DNA from: Lantana camara
Lineage: Eukaryota; Streptophyta; Magnoliopsida; Lamiales; Verbenaceae
Assembly: GCA_037501455.1 (NCBI GenBank)
Contig: CM074864.1
Span: 58,836,001-58,900,000 of the forward strand
Length of the DNA: 64,000 nt
Direction of reading: 5' to 3'
A program made the translations under genes and the position numbers. Below are positions 1 to 10,031 of this stretch, piece after piece. Position 1 is the stretch's first letter. Each line of letters starts with the position of its first letter. Under the pieces are notes generated by a model. That model was not told the DNA's origin, searched no databases, and saw nothing but the letters and a program-made list of their open reading frames with translations.

Positions 1-1
1 T

Positions 2-1279
2 TCGGTACATCCGGGAGGAAACAAGATGTATAGAGACTTGAAACAATTTTATTGGTGGCGTGGACTCAAGAAGGATGTAGCCGAGTTCGTGAAATGTTGT
101 TTGACATGTCAACAAGTTAAAGCTGAACATCAAAAGCCCGGAGGTCTTTTACAGCCGTTGCCTATCCCCGAGTGGAAGTGGGAACAGGTGACAATGGATT
201 TTATAACCGGGTTACCGAAGGTGAAAGGAGGGTATGACGGTATTTGGGTGATTGTGGACCGATTGACTAAGTCTGCTCATTTCTTACCGGTCCGTATGTC
301 CTTCAAGATTAAGAAATTGGCCGAGATTTATAATAGAGAGATTGTTCGCCTTCATGGAATTCCGGTGAGCATTGTTTCGGATAGAGATCCCCGCTTTACT
401 TCTAAGTTGTGGCGAGAATTGCAAGATATATTGGGAACAAAACTTCAGTTTAGCACGGCTTTTCATCCCCAAACCGACGGTCAATCCGAGAGGGTGATAA
501 GATATTTAGAAGATTTGCTCCGGTCGTGTGCTTTGGATTTTTCAAGTTCATGGTGTGACCAACTCCCCTTGATTGAATTTGCTTATAACAATAGCTATCA
601 ATCCTCTATCGGCATGGCTCCGTATGAATTACTTTATGGACGAAAATGTCGGTCCCCGTTATATTTTGATCTAGAGGAATGGAAGTGGACAAAACAAGAG
701 GGAGTAAAGAAGGAAGGAAAATTGGAGAAACCTTCTAAAGCCGTGGAAGCTATGATTGAAAAGGTTCAGTTAATACAACAACGGATGAAAGCTGCACAAG
801 ATAGACAGAAAAGCTACGCCGATATCCGTAGAAGGGATCTTAAGTTTGAAGTTGGAGATCGGGTTTTCTTGAAAGTATCTCCAAGAAAGGGGTTTTCTCG
901 TATTGGAAAGGGAGGAAAGCTTAACCCTCGCTATTTAGGTCCATTCGAGATTCTTGAGAGAATTGGGGAAGTGGCTTACAGATTGGACCTACCTCCTAAT
1001 CTTACCGGGATTCATAATGTATTCCATGTCTCACAGCTCAGAAAATATTATCCAGATGAAACAGAAATTCTCCCCGTTGAAGAAGTTGAGTTAGAACCAA
1101 ATCTCTCTTTTGTTCAGCAGCCGGTTAAGGTGTTGGATAGAAAGTATCAAGAATTAAGAAATCGACGGATTCCTATGATCAAGGTGTTATGGAGAAGTGA
1201 TAAATCCGAAGAGATGACTTGGGAACCGGAAGAAAAGATGAAAAGGTTCCACCCCGAGTTGTTCAACTCCGATCAATGA
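2..1279 (+). CDS. Ty3/gypsy (Tekay-like chromovirus) integrase C-terminal part, element T1, partial
   Basis: This is the end of a gag-pol polyprotein; the frame is open from the left edge, so the first ATG at 26 is internal. The visible protein starts in the integrase zinc finger (His lost off the edge, CC pair in CCLTCQ), followed by the catalytic core with MDF, SDRDPRF and HPQTDGQSER carrying the Asp-Asp-Glu triad. Next comes a basic C-terminal domain (NPRYLGPFEI, HNVFHVSQLRK) and a chromodomain-like tail with VLWR and TWEPEE. Integrase inserts the retroelement cDNA into host chromatin, and the chromodomain is thought to steer it. No stop or frameshift is visible, so this end looks fairly young. 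It is followed by a polypurine tract and the 3' LTR. The Tekay/Del assignment rests on the order of domains and the LTR style. Confidence 0.93.
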   Translation, partial: SVHPGGNKMYRDLKQFYWWRGLKKDVAEFVKCCLTCQQVKAEHQKPGGLLQPLPIPEWKWEQVTMDFITGLPKVKGGYDGIWVIVDRLTKSAHFLPVRMSFKIKKLAEIYNREIVRLHGIPVSIVSDRDPRFTSKLWRELQDILGTKLQFSTAFHPQTDGQSERVIRYLEDLLRSCALDFSSSWCDQLPLIEFAYNNSYQSSIGMAPYELLYGRKCRSPLYFDLEEWKWTKQEGVKKEGKLEKPSKAVEAMIEKVQLIQQRMKAAQDRQKSYADIRRRDLKFEVGDRVFLKVSPRKGFSRIGKGGKLNPRYLGPFEILERIGEVAYRLDLPPNLTGIHNVFHVSQLRKYYPDETEILPVEEVELEPNLSFVQQPVKVLDRKYQELRNRRIPMIKVLWRSDKSEEMTWEPEEKMKRFHPELFNSDQ

Positions 1280-1298
1280 ATCTGGGGACCAGATTCTT

Positions 1299-1314
1299 CT
1301 AAGGGGGGGAGAGT
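1299..1314 (+). other. Polypurine tract of element T1
   Basis: A run of seven G with flanking A/G lies directly 5' of the TGTAACGCC start of the 3' LTR, where plus-strand DNA synthesis is primed in LTR retrotransposons. The same position in element T3 (minus strand, next to 31108) carries a related CTGGGGACCAG motif and purine tract. Confidence 0.8.
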
Positions 1315-1600
1315 TGTAACGCCCCAATTTCCGGAAGTTCAGGTAAGCACTCCACGAGCGGGTCTTCGGGAGTTGGGAGGTTAAATTACTTGTTTGTTCA
1401 TTTAATTACACGTATCATCATATTACTTGCCATATGTTCCCATACATTTATATGAATTATATGAAATAAGTGAAATAAGTGCCATACCGGTATTATATGA
1501 TCCTTAATTGTTCCCTTATGTGAAATTGTGTAATGAGTGTATATCATGACTTGAAGTTAATTGCATCAATAGTTGGAGATTTTACTTATGTGCATCAATT

Positions 1601-1608
1601 TATATAAA
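1601..1608 (+). promoter_or_regulatory. Probable LTR TATA box (T1)
   Basis: TATATAAA lies 286 bases into the LTR, followed by a purine-rich leader. It is the best core-promoter candidate in this LTR; the transcription start itself is not visible. Confidence 0.5.
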
Positions 1609-2235
1609 TGAGGGACTTTTATGCAAATAGGGAAGAATCACATATTTCCACACATGACTTTAGGATATATCATGAATTGTGTCTCATTTCTTCCATTATG
1701 TCCCATATGATTCAAGAGAAAAACTCACACACACATACACCTAGTGAAAACCGACATTTACACCTTGAGAAGAGGAAGAAGACATCAACCTTAATTCAAG
1801 CTAGAATTGAAGGAAGTGTGAAGTAGGAGCATCATCAACAATATATCATCATCTCATCATCATTTCTTTTGATTCAAGGTAGAAATTAGAAATTTCTTGA
1901 AATTCTTGAATATTTGATCAAGCATGGAATTATGAATTTGTTGATGAATTCTTGCATGATTAGAGTAGAAAGTATGATACTAATCTTTTGGAGTAAGGAT
2001 TGCATGAAAATATGGGATTTCATGGAGATTAGAAGCATGATCAAATATAGGGGTTTCAAGCTTGATCTTTGCCATTTTAATGTTTATTTCTTGGTTAGTT
2101 TGATGAATACTTGAAGTATGATGTTTATTGGATGAGTTTCAACATTTGTTTTGGTTGGAATTTGGAGATATATTGATTTGGGTTGGTTTTGCATGAAAAC
2201 CCCTGTTTCTCCCCTGTTTTTTCGGTCACGCACAG

Positions 2236-2358
2236 TTGACACGGGGGTGTCAACTTTGCTTTGGGCTGGCGACACAGGGGTGCACGTTTTTTTGATTTTC
2301 TGTACCGTGACACGGGGGTGTCACGGTTTGCCTTGTATTGACGACACGGGCGTGTCAC
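2236..2358. repeat. Cluster of four dyad-symmetric hairpin motifs in the T1 LTR
   Basis: Four short inverted repeats built on GACAC-GGGG-GTGTC lie at 2236-2253, about 2270-2287, 2304-2327 (10-bp arms, four-base loop) and 2343-2356. They are spaced roughly 35 bases apart, 920-1040 bases from the LTR start. T2 and T3 carry hairpin clusters of other sequence at the matching place. Confidence 0.8.
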
Positions 2359-3922
2359 TTTCCTGCATTTTGCCCAACTTCGGATGAACGCCATTTTCAC
2401 CTCGGTTTGAATTAGAAAGCGTGCCATATAGCGTTGGAAAGGTCTATGTGTCTACTTTCATTTCCAATAAGCAAAACTCAATTCCCACTTCTAGAAATTA
2501 AGATATTCCAGTTTTCCCACAACATGTACATTTCCAAAAATTGTCGGTTTTGGCCAAACTTCACCAAAACCTTTCTTATTGCATTTCTTTCACTTCCTTG
2601 GCTCCCATATGTGAATTATGTGATATATACTTGCTTAATTGATAATCATGCTCGTATTTGATGTTCATTAAACAATTATTGCATAACATATTGGTGCATG
2701 ATGTTACCGTTCGTCATACTTGGTTCATGCGAGTCGAGTCTTACTTCACACTTGTCCTTGTTGCACAGATCACGGTCCCGGTTTTGAGGAGCCCGCTCAG
2801 TAGGGTGCTCTCTTGCTTTCTTTTGGTCGTCTGGTCAGGTGAGGTTTAAATTCTAGATAAATAGAACCCTTACAACCCCTATGTGACTATTTCGGCCAAA
2901 ATGTATATATATATCTATAGTTTGCGAACCTTATGACTTTCAAACGATTTGATAAATTAATTGATTGATTGACGGATTGACGGTATTGGGCGAGTATTGA
3001 ATTGCACTGTGGGCCCGAGGATAGTGGCTCGAGCCAACCGGGAAAGCATGGGCTGACGGGTAACTCGAGTGCTATCCTCACCATTTGGGATGACCCCTGA
3101 ACCCCCTAGGAGATTAGGGGAGGAAGGAGTTCCGGGCTTAGGGATTCATGTACCCTCTGCCCAGACTGATTGGATGGTGGGGCCTTGCAATCCCACCATC
3201 ACCCGGAGGAAGAAGGATGGACTGAAACTGCTAATTGTGCACAGTAAATAATTGCTTGATCACCTAATCACCTAACGAATTGATTGATTGTACACGGTCG
3301 GAGCAAGGTTGGAGAATTGCCCTCACTCGCCGGGCCACATATCGATTGTACTGAACTGAATTAACTGATAAACTGAATTAGTGGTAATCTCGGGCGATAG
3401 TATCTTTTCCTCTTACTATTAGTGTTGTTTTTCCAAAAATCATTACCCGAGATTATAACTTGCATGTATGTGCGCATATATTTATTTATACCCCTCGCTC
3501 AGTCCGTTTGGACTGACACCTCAATTTCTCAGTTTTGCAGGTTCGTGCTAGGCGGGAATTAGGGTCTCGTGTCTTTTATTCGGGTCTAGCACTGCACCTT
3601 CACACATTGTACTTGTGTTGATACTTGTTATGTTGTAATGAATCTTGAATTTCTTGGATGGATATTGTAATGGTATGTTTTGTCGGTACCTATAAGTAAA
3701 TATGTAAATATGGTATCTATAGGTATTGAATGCTTTTGCTTCCGCTATTTTATTGTTCTGAGTTGTTTTGGTATTGATTGAGGGTACCCGCCTAGCCCTA
3801 GCTCTTGAGTTTTATTGTCTCCCGTTCGCTATAGTTTCGGTTCATGTATGGATTGCCCCGTTTCATACGTGGATTGAGGCTATAGTGCGGGGGATGTGGC
3901 GCCTGGCGTTCCGGGTGCTACA

Positions 3923-4170
3923 ACTTGAACCAACCTCTGTTGACTTGTTACGTTTAATCATAATATTGTCCACCAAAAACGGGTTATCAAGGTGGAATAA
4001 GAGGATAAAGAAGAAATTTTATTTCGCTAAAAATGAATTATGCATGTCCAACTAATAAATTATTGAATAATATTTGACATAATAGTTGCAAGCCCAAATA
4101 AACACGAGATTAGTTATATAAGAAGAAAATCTATCTACCCATAATTATATTCAATTGGATTGCAATCTAA
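3923..4170. other. Host 3' flank of receptor-kinase copy 1 (part 1)
   Basis: No gene is seen here. The last part (about 3945-4170) aligns with 57845-57972 downstream of receptor-kinase copy 2: both share a stretch ending in GGATTGCAA followed by CTAA. In copy 2 the sequence runs straight on, whereas here a CACTA element intervenes. Confidence 0.7.
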
Positions 4171-4184
4171 CACTACAAGAAAAA

Positions 4185-4600
4185 GCCTCATTCCTAACGC
4201 CACTTTTGCCTACACTTGTCAAAGTGAAAGTATTGAACTTTTCATTACGGTTTTCTGAGTGTAGTCTTAATAATTTATAAAAGACTACGGTAATAACTAA
4301 ACCCGTAAGGAATAACTGATTATTACCTACGAAAGTACAAGCGTAAGGAATAAAATATTAAATAACTACGGTTTTAATCTAAACCGTAACCGATATTTTA
4401 TTATTCCTTACACTAGTACAAGTGTAGTTAATAAACTTATTAAAAGACTACGGTTCTCACTAAAACCGTAAGCAATGATTCAAGTAATTGTTTACGGTTT
4501 TGTAACCGCAATTAATAAACTTATAAAAGCCCGCGGTAATAAAAATGCGTAAGTGATAGTTTTTTAAAGACTACACTAAAATTAATAGTGTAACTAATAC
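4185..4600. repeat. Left subterminal repeats of the CACTA element
   Basis: Short AACGG/CCGTA motifs occur repeatedly in both orientations, separated by AT-rich DNA (for example near 4245, 4370, 4445 and 4490). Many pair into hairpins with four- to eight-base arms. The right end at 18295-18616 has the same motif style. Confidence 0.7.
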
Positions 4601-4949
4601 TTAATAATTTTTAAATATTTTTATAATTAATTGTAATTAAATATATTAAATACAAATTAGTTACAGAATGACAATCCTTAGCTTAATAAATGAAAATATA
4701 ACTTTTATACTATGTCAAAATAAGAAGATATAAGTTAAAAGTGTTATTGACTAACCCAGTAGACAGAATATTGCAATAGAACTTTATAAAAGTAAATTTT
4801 TTGTATGGTGGAAATAAATATACTTTTCGACTATAATAAAAGATGAGATCTAATAATTACATGAATCATTTTATTTTGTAGGATTTTATTTTTCTTATAA
4901 TAATTAATAAAGAATTTTTTTTTTCACAAATTGTATCACCAATAATTCA

Positions 4950-5620
4950 AAATTTAATTTTTCCCTCGAAAATTCCGAGGGAATTCACAAAATTAATTTC
5001 CGAGGGAACATTCCCTCGGAAATCCCTCAAAAATGTCAACGCCAAGGTTAGCCCGCCAAGTTGTGCGAGGGATTTCCGATGAAAAACTTCATTGGAAAAA
5101 TAAATTATAATTATTTTCTGAGTGATTTCCGAGGGAAATATTCCCTCAGAAATGTTCACGTATTTATTTCTTGAATTTTCCGAGGGACTTCCGAGGGAAA
5201 ATTCCCTCGGAATATTAAAACTTATTTAATTTATAAACTAAAATTATTTTACGAGGGATTTCCGAGAGACATATTCCCTCGAAAATATTCACATATTTAT
5301 ATCTTGAAATTTCTGAGGGAATTTCCGAGGAAAAATTTCCTCAGAATATCAAAACTTATTTAATTTTTAAATTATAATTGTTTTTCGAGGGATTTTCGAG
5401 GGAAGTATTCCCTCGGAAATTTTCACATATTTAAATCTTGAATTTTTCGAGGGGCTTTTGAGGGAAAATTCCCTCGGAATATTAAAACTTATTTAATTTA
5501 TAAACTAAAATTATTTTCCGATGGGATTTTCGATGGACATATTACCTCAGAAATGTTCACATATTTATATCTTGGAATTTCCGAGGGAATTTCTCTCGGA
5601 AAATAATTATAATCTAATTA
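4950..5620. repeat. Palindrome-rich tandem repeat, about 134-bp period
   Basis: Roughly four units repeat with a 134-base period; a shared TAAAACTTATTTAATTTA block lies near 5213, 5347 and 5481. Each unit holds two or three copies of the dyad TTCCGAGGGA / TCCCTCGGAA. Isolated dyads recur at 5930-5985 and 9815-9835, so the motif belongs to the CACTA element and not to the LTRs inserted in it. Confidence 0.8.
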
Positions 5621-5702
5621 CTAAATAAATTTTAATTTTACGAGGGAATTTGGGTTTAATTTTTCCCTCATAATTTGCCTTTAATATTTTTAAAATTAAA
5701 GA

Positions 5703-6110
5703 ATTGCTACTTATACTCATGTAATCAAACATTCAATTAGTATTTCAAACCATATAGATGTAGATGTTTGTGTTCTTGCAAATTGTAATCGAATTTCGTT
5801 ATCATATACTTGTGCGACATCAATTTTTTCTTATTTAGCTCATTAATGAACAAAACTTTATGTTATTAACTTGAATCTTTAAACACACGATTTCTCTTTT
5901 TTTTAATTTATTTAATGGCAAATTCTGAGGGATTTCCGAGGGAAAATGCAAATTCCCTGGGAAGAGGAATTTCCGAGGGAATTTACCATAACTATTTTTA
6001 AAATTAAAGAATTATAATAATTTGTTCACTTTAACTACAATTCACGATGATTATATGCATTATTAGTGAGTAGAGTAAGCTAATGAAAAATTTTAAATTA
6101 ATAATTGCTA
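5703..6110. repeat. First copy of an internal tandem duplication in the CACTA element
   Basis: This segment is repeated with minor changes at about 9596-9912, both beginning in the TATACTCATGTAATCAAAC block. Without the solo LTRs the copies would be directly adjacent, so this is a tandem repeat of about 400 bases split by a later insertion at its junction. No coding sequence is seen. Confidence 0.75.
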
Positions 6111-6921
6111 TTTGTTTTAGGAATAGTGCCCTAGAAAGCCGATTGTATATCCGCTTTGTGTTTTTCCTTATTGTAATCACAGACAATCTTTGAATGAAAT
6201 AACGAATTGAGGCAACACTTCTTTATATGCTCTTGTTTGGTATGCGTTTACTTTATCTGTGCATGTATGAGAACTCCCCTAATCCTGATGACTTTAGGAC
6301 TCTACCATTTAGGTGAAATGGTTCATGAAACGAGCCCTATATCACATAAGTCATGATTAGTAAAATACTCCAAGCCGATGAGTCCTACAGACAGTGGGAG
6401 TGTCAACCTGACTCCTTTAAGGCTTGTTTGTGGGATCATGCCCTTAAGAAGGACCACCTTGTTTCATGGAGGTGCAAAGTGTATAGTTGATACGTGCGTG
6501 ATACATGAGGGTGCTTACTTTAATAAGTAAGTTCACCGAGGTGCCCCGTGTGAGAACATTCCTAAATGGGAAAGGAAGTTTCTATTTCAGGAAATAGAAA
6601 CTTCCAGATTAGGAAATATCTCACGAGTCATTGATGTGATTAATTGATCCTTAAGACTTGAGGTTCCTTGTCACTTTATGAGTTAACTCTGTAGTCTTAG
6701 GTATAAGCTTTAAAGGGTATCGCCTTAGACAACTGATTCAAGGCTTATGCTGGGGCTGCACAAGTGATTCATGAAAGTGAATGAGAATCAAGAAAGGACC
6801 TACACTTGCATTTGCAAGGTGATCTCTTATTGTGTAAGTCATTCATATGCCATATGGAGTCCTTGGCCAAGGCAGTAGATCAAGACATCAAGAAAAGTGT
6901 TTCTTGGATTGAGATCAAATG

Positions 6922-7275
6922 TAAGGGTGTTCATAAAAACCGAAAACCGAAAAATCGAACCGAACCGACCGAAAACCGAACCGAACCGAACCGACCGAGG
7001 AGTGTTCGGTTCGGTTTTCGGTTTGCCCCTTATGGATTTTCGGTTTTTCGGTTTTTTCGGTTCGGTTTCACGGTTAAACCGAACCGAACCGAAAACCGAA
7101 AATCATTTTCTTTTTTTTTTTTTAATATATATATCATATATTTTGATTAATATATACATATATTTTAATTATTTGGCAGAAATATATATGTATATATATA
7201 GTAATTATATTTATATATATATAAATAATTATATATATAATAATTATAATTATATATATATATATATTTTGGTAA

Positions 7276-7354
<79 letters not shown>

Positions 7355-7638
7355 CCATTTAGGTTGATTGCAATTTTTACATTTTTCATAAAATCTCAAC
7401 TTCAAAATTTTTTTTAATAATTATATTCAGTTTTTTTTTTTTTTTTTTTTTTTGAATAATATCAAATTTTCGGTTTTTCGGCCGAAAACCGAAACCGAAC
7501 CGAAAATGTTCGGTTAAAACCGAACCGAACCGAACACCTTTCGGTTCGGTTTCGGTTTTGGTTTTTCGAAAACCGAAAGTTCGGTTAACCGAACCGAACT
7601 TTCGGTTCGGCCGAAAAACCGAACCGTGAACACCCCTA
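6922..7638. mobile_element. hAT-type foldback MITE inside K1
   Basis: The element begins TAAGGGTGTTCA and ends TGAACACCCCTA, inverted ends flanked by the 8-bp duplication ATCAAATG (6914-6921 and 7639-7646), the size typical of hAT elements. K2 lacks it and shows a single ATCAAATG at the matching place (24012-24019), a clean empty site. Its arms are built from CGGTTCGGTTTTCGG-type repeats that fold on each other, and the middle is a long TA microsatellite. The ORFs called through the TA tract are artefacts. Confidence 0.9.
7125..7351. repeat. TA-rich microsatellite in the MITE loop
   Basis: An interrupted then pure (TA)n run makes up the centre of the foldback MITE. It is a likely site of replication slippage and assembly error. 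Confidence 0.9.
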
Positions 7639-8394
7639 ATCAAATGGATATGAAATGCACTTGGCTTTAAGACCGGATTATTAGGGTTCTGATTATTCCC
7701 TTGCCCTAGATCTTGGTTGAGAGATAGTAAGTAGGAGGATTGTATCTCACATGAATCAATGACTTAAAGGTTCTGTCGAATCCGAACATTCCAATTCAGC
7801 TAGGGGTTAAACACCTGTTGCTAGACTATGGTCGTTTAATCTGTGGACTGATTAATTAATTAGTGAATTAATTAATTAGGGTCACTGCTAATTGAATTGA
7901 GAACCTAGAGGGTCACACACAACAACTTGGTTACATGAGTTGAGGCTTGAAAATGATTAAACGAGTTAATCGGGCCAAGAGGGTTCCACAAGTGTGAAAC
8001 CACACGTGTGGCTCACGTGAATGACACGTGTCCTTGTGACACGTGTCCCACACGTGTGAATATATATATTGTATATATTAAATAATTAATGTGTTAATTA
8101 TTTAATAGACTTTGGTTTAATTTTGAATTAAAAAGAAAGTCTAATTTTGGAGAAAATAATCTAGTTAATTAATTATGAATTAATTAATTAGATAAAAATA
8201 AGTTATTTATTTTAAATAAATAAAGTATAAAATTATCCAAAAAATAGTTTGGATATTTTTTTGGCTCTCTTAAAGTTGATTTGAATTAGAATTCAAAGTC
8301 AAAGTTGGAAAATACTTGATGATCAAGTAATAGGAGAGAGAGGGACCAAATCCTTGCCCAACAAGGATTGGGTTCGGCCGTCCCTCTTCCTTAC

Positions 8395-8404
8395 CTATAT
8401 ATAG
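8395..8404 (+). promoter_or_regulatory. LTR TATA box (K1)
   Basis: CTATATATAG is followed by GGGGAGCTC. The same site in K2 (24735-24742) and K3 (29502-29509) has TATAAATAGGGG, supporting a shared core promoter and plus-strand orientation of the three LTRs. Confidence 0.6.
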
Positions 8405-9595
8405 GGGAGCTCATGCCCCCCTTTAGAGCTAATTGACAATTCTTTTGGTTCATGTGTTGAACACCATCCTTTCTCCAAGATAAACGAAACCCTAGGTTAA
8501 GCCTAAACACTAACTAGAGAACTAGCATCCTTACTAGTTAGATTGTGATCAAGTTGGTGGACTATCTCTAGAGAGCTTCAAGTTAGAAGTTCGAAGATTC
8601 GAGCTTTACCAAGGAGAGGGGATCAAGCCGAGAGAAGAGCGGTCTTGGGTGGCTTGAAACGCTTCAAGAAAGAATAAAAGAAAAGTAAGTTTTCTAACTC
8701 TACGAATTTGGATACACGATTGCGAGTCCAAGATCCTTTTGTTGGAAAAATATTTTAAATTCCGCTGCTTTCTGATTCGTGTCTTCCAACAATTTGATGG
8801 TGTCCGATCAGGTTAAGGTCAAACTTCGATCACTTTCTGTTTTGTTGAGGTGGGGAAACTGAGGGTGAGGCTCAAAGAGGGTCGTCGAAAAAGTTATTGG
8901 CTCTACCTGCTAGGACAAACACCAACAAAGTCAGAAGGCCAAGCTGGGGAAACTGGGGGTGATTCCCAGTTTGGCTCTCCGACGCTCAAGTCAGATAAGG
9001 ATCTGAAAGAGAATGCAAGCAATGAAAGGAAGCTACCGTAATGAATCATCTTCCTCGGGATGAAGATGAACTCCCATATTTATAGTTGAGGGTCAGGGAC
9101 CCTTTGGTAATTTGCCTCGTGTGGTCCTGCCCTAATGTTGCCCTAACACGTGTCGCAACAAGGAGAATCCTAGGAGGAATCTCCTGCAAAAGCTGGTAAA
9201 AGTTAGTGTTTGCAACAGAGTCAGGTGCACGGGCTTGTACGGGTGTCAGAGAGCCGTTTTGGGGGTTGGTAACAAGGGTGGGAGGCACGCTCGTGTCAAC
9301 CGGGCCTGATGGACTGGGTGATCCGCTTGGGGACTAGCGTCCAAGCAATGCAACGAAGGGATGAGGGACCCCTTTATTCTCTTGTTGCACGAGGGCATGT
9401 CTGAAGGGAAATGACGCTCGTGGATGATTTTGCTAGAGACATAGTGGGCGTGATGAAGTAGGCGCTCGTTAGTGAGCCTTGGGTGATCACTTGTTGGTGA
9501 AGACCGGAGACGCTCGGGGAACCGGTAAGTCCACGTGTCGCACGTTAACTGGGCCACGTGTCAGAACTTGGGTCAAGAGTATTTTGCCCCCATCA

Positions 9596-9912
9596 CTATT
9601 TATACTCATGTAATCAAACGTTCAATTAGTGTTTCAAACCATATAGATGTAGATGTTCGTGTCCTTCCAAATTGAAATCGAATTTCGTTTTCATATACTT
9701 ATGCGACATTAATTTTTTCTTATTTAATTCATTAATGAACAAAACTTTATGTTATTAACTTGAATCTTTAAACACACGATTTCTCTTTTTTTAATTTATT
9801 AAGGGTAAATTCCCTCGGAAATCCCTCGAAATTCACCATAACTATTTTTAAAATTAAAGAATTATAATAATTTGTTTACTTCAACTCCAATTCACGACGA
9901 TTTTATGTATTA
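9596..9912. repeat. Second copy of the CACTA internal tandem duplication
   Basis: It matches 5703-6062 closely but carries fewer TTCCGAGGG dyads. It is followed at 9913-10031 by a sequence with TATCCCACATCGG, a common plant repeat motif, which I cannot assign. No gene is seen. Confidence 0.7.
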
Positions 9913-10031
9913 CATGTAGTATCCCACATCGGTTGGAGATGGAGAACGAAGCTGCTTCGGAAAGAATAAAACCGTATGGGCGTGTTTCCCAAAACGGACA
10001 ATATCGACAGACGGGTTTCAGGCTATTAAAT

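Larger units (their letters stand above)
1315..3922 (+). mobile_element. 3' LTR of Tekay-like element T1 (2.6 kb)
   Basis: The LTR starts TGTAACGCCCC right after the polypurine tract and ends GGGTGCTACA, giving TG...CA ends. The same ends delimit the solo LTR T2 (25777-28406), which is almost the same length. A TATA box lies at 1601-1608. The downstream part carries a cluster of short hairpins (2236-2358). Small ORFs in it are not supported as genes. The element's 5' part is beyond the left edge, so the target duplication (3923-3927 on this side) cannot be checked. Confidence 0.88.
6115..8791 (+). mobile_element. Copia-like solo LTR K1
   Basis: The 2.0-kb LTR sequence, 2.7 kb with its MITE, is nearly identical to K2 (23214-25128). 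It is flanked by a perfect 5-bp duplication ATTTG (6110-6114 and 8792-8796). The start reads TTTTAGGAATAGTGCCC where K2 has TGTTAGGAATAGTGCCC, so one G-to-T change hides its TG end. The other end is CTTCCAACA. A TATA box lies at 8395-8404. No retroviral gene is present, so the superfamily is judged only from LTR style. Confidence 0.85.
6113..9595 (-). mobile_element. Tat-family solo LTR, split by K1 after its first bases
   Basis: The LTR body at 8797-9595 is clearly related to the Tat1 LTRs (44531-45340, 56646-57455): a shared block around GTCAGAAGGCCAAGCTGGGG, a TATA box on the minus strand at 9077-9084, and the end CCCCATCA. Its initial TG is at 6113-6114, because K1 inserted immediately downstream. 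Removing K1 and one ATTTG restores TGATGG...CATCA flanked by the 5-bp duplication CTATT (6108-6112 and 9596-9600). No internal retroelement sequence remains, so this is a solo LTR left by recombination between two LTRs. Confidence 0.8.

Noticed and set aside
2125..2427. ORFs across the T1 hairpin cluster
   Set aside because: They lie in the LTR, overlap on both strands, and follow the repeated GACACGGGGGTGTC motif.
7134..7389. ORFs made of alternating Ile and Tyr on both strands
   Set aside because: They are translations of the TA microsatellite in the MITE loop.
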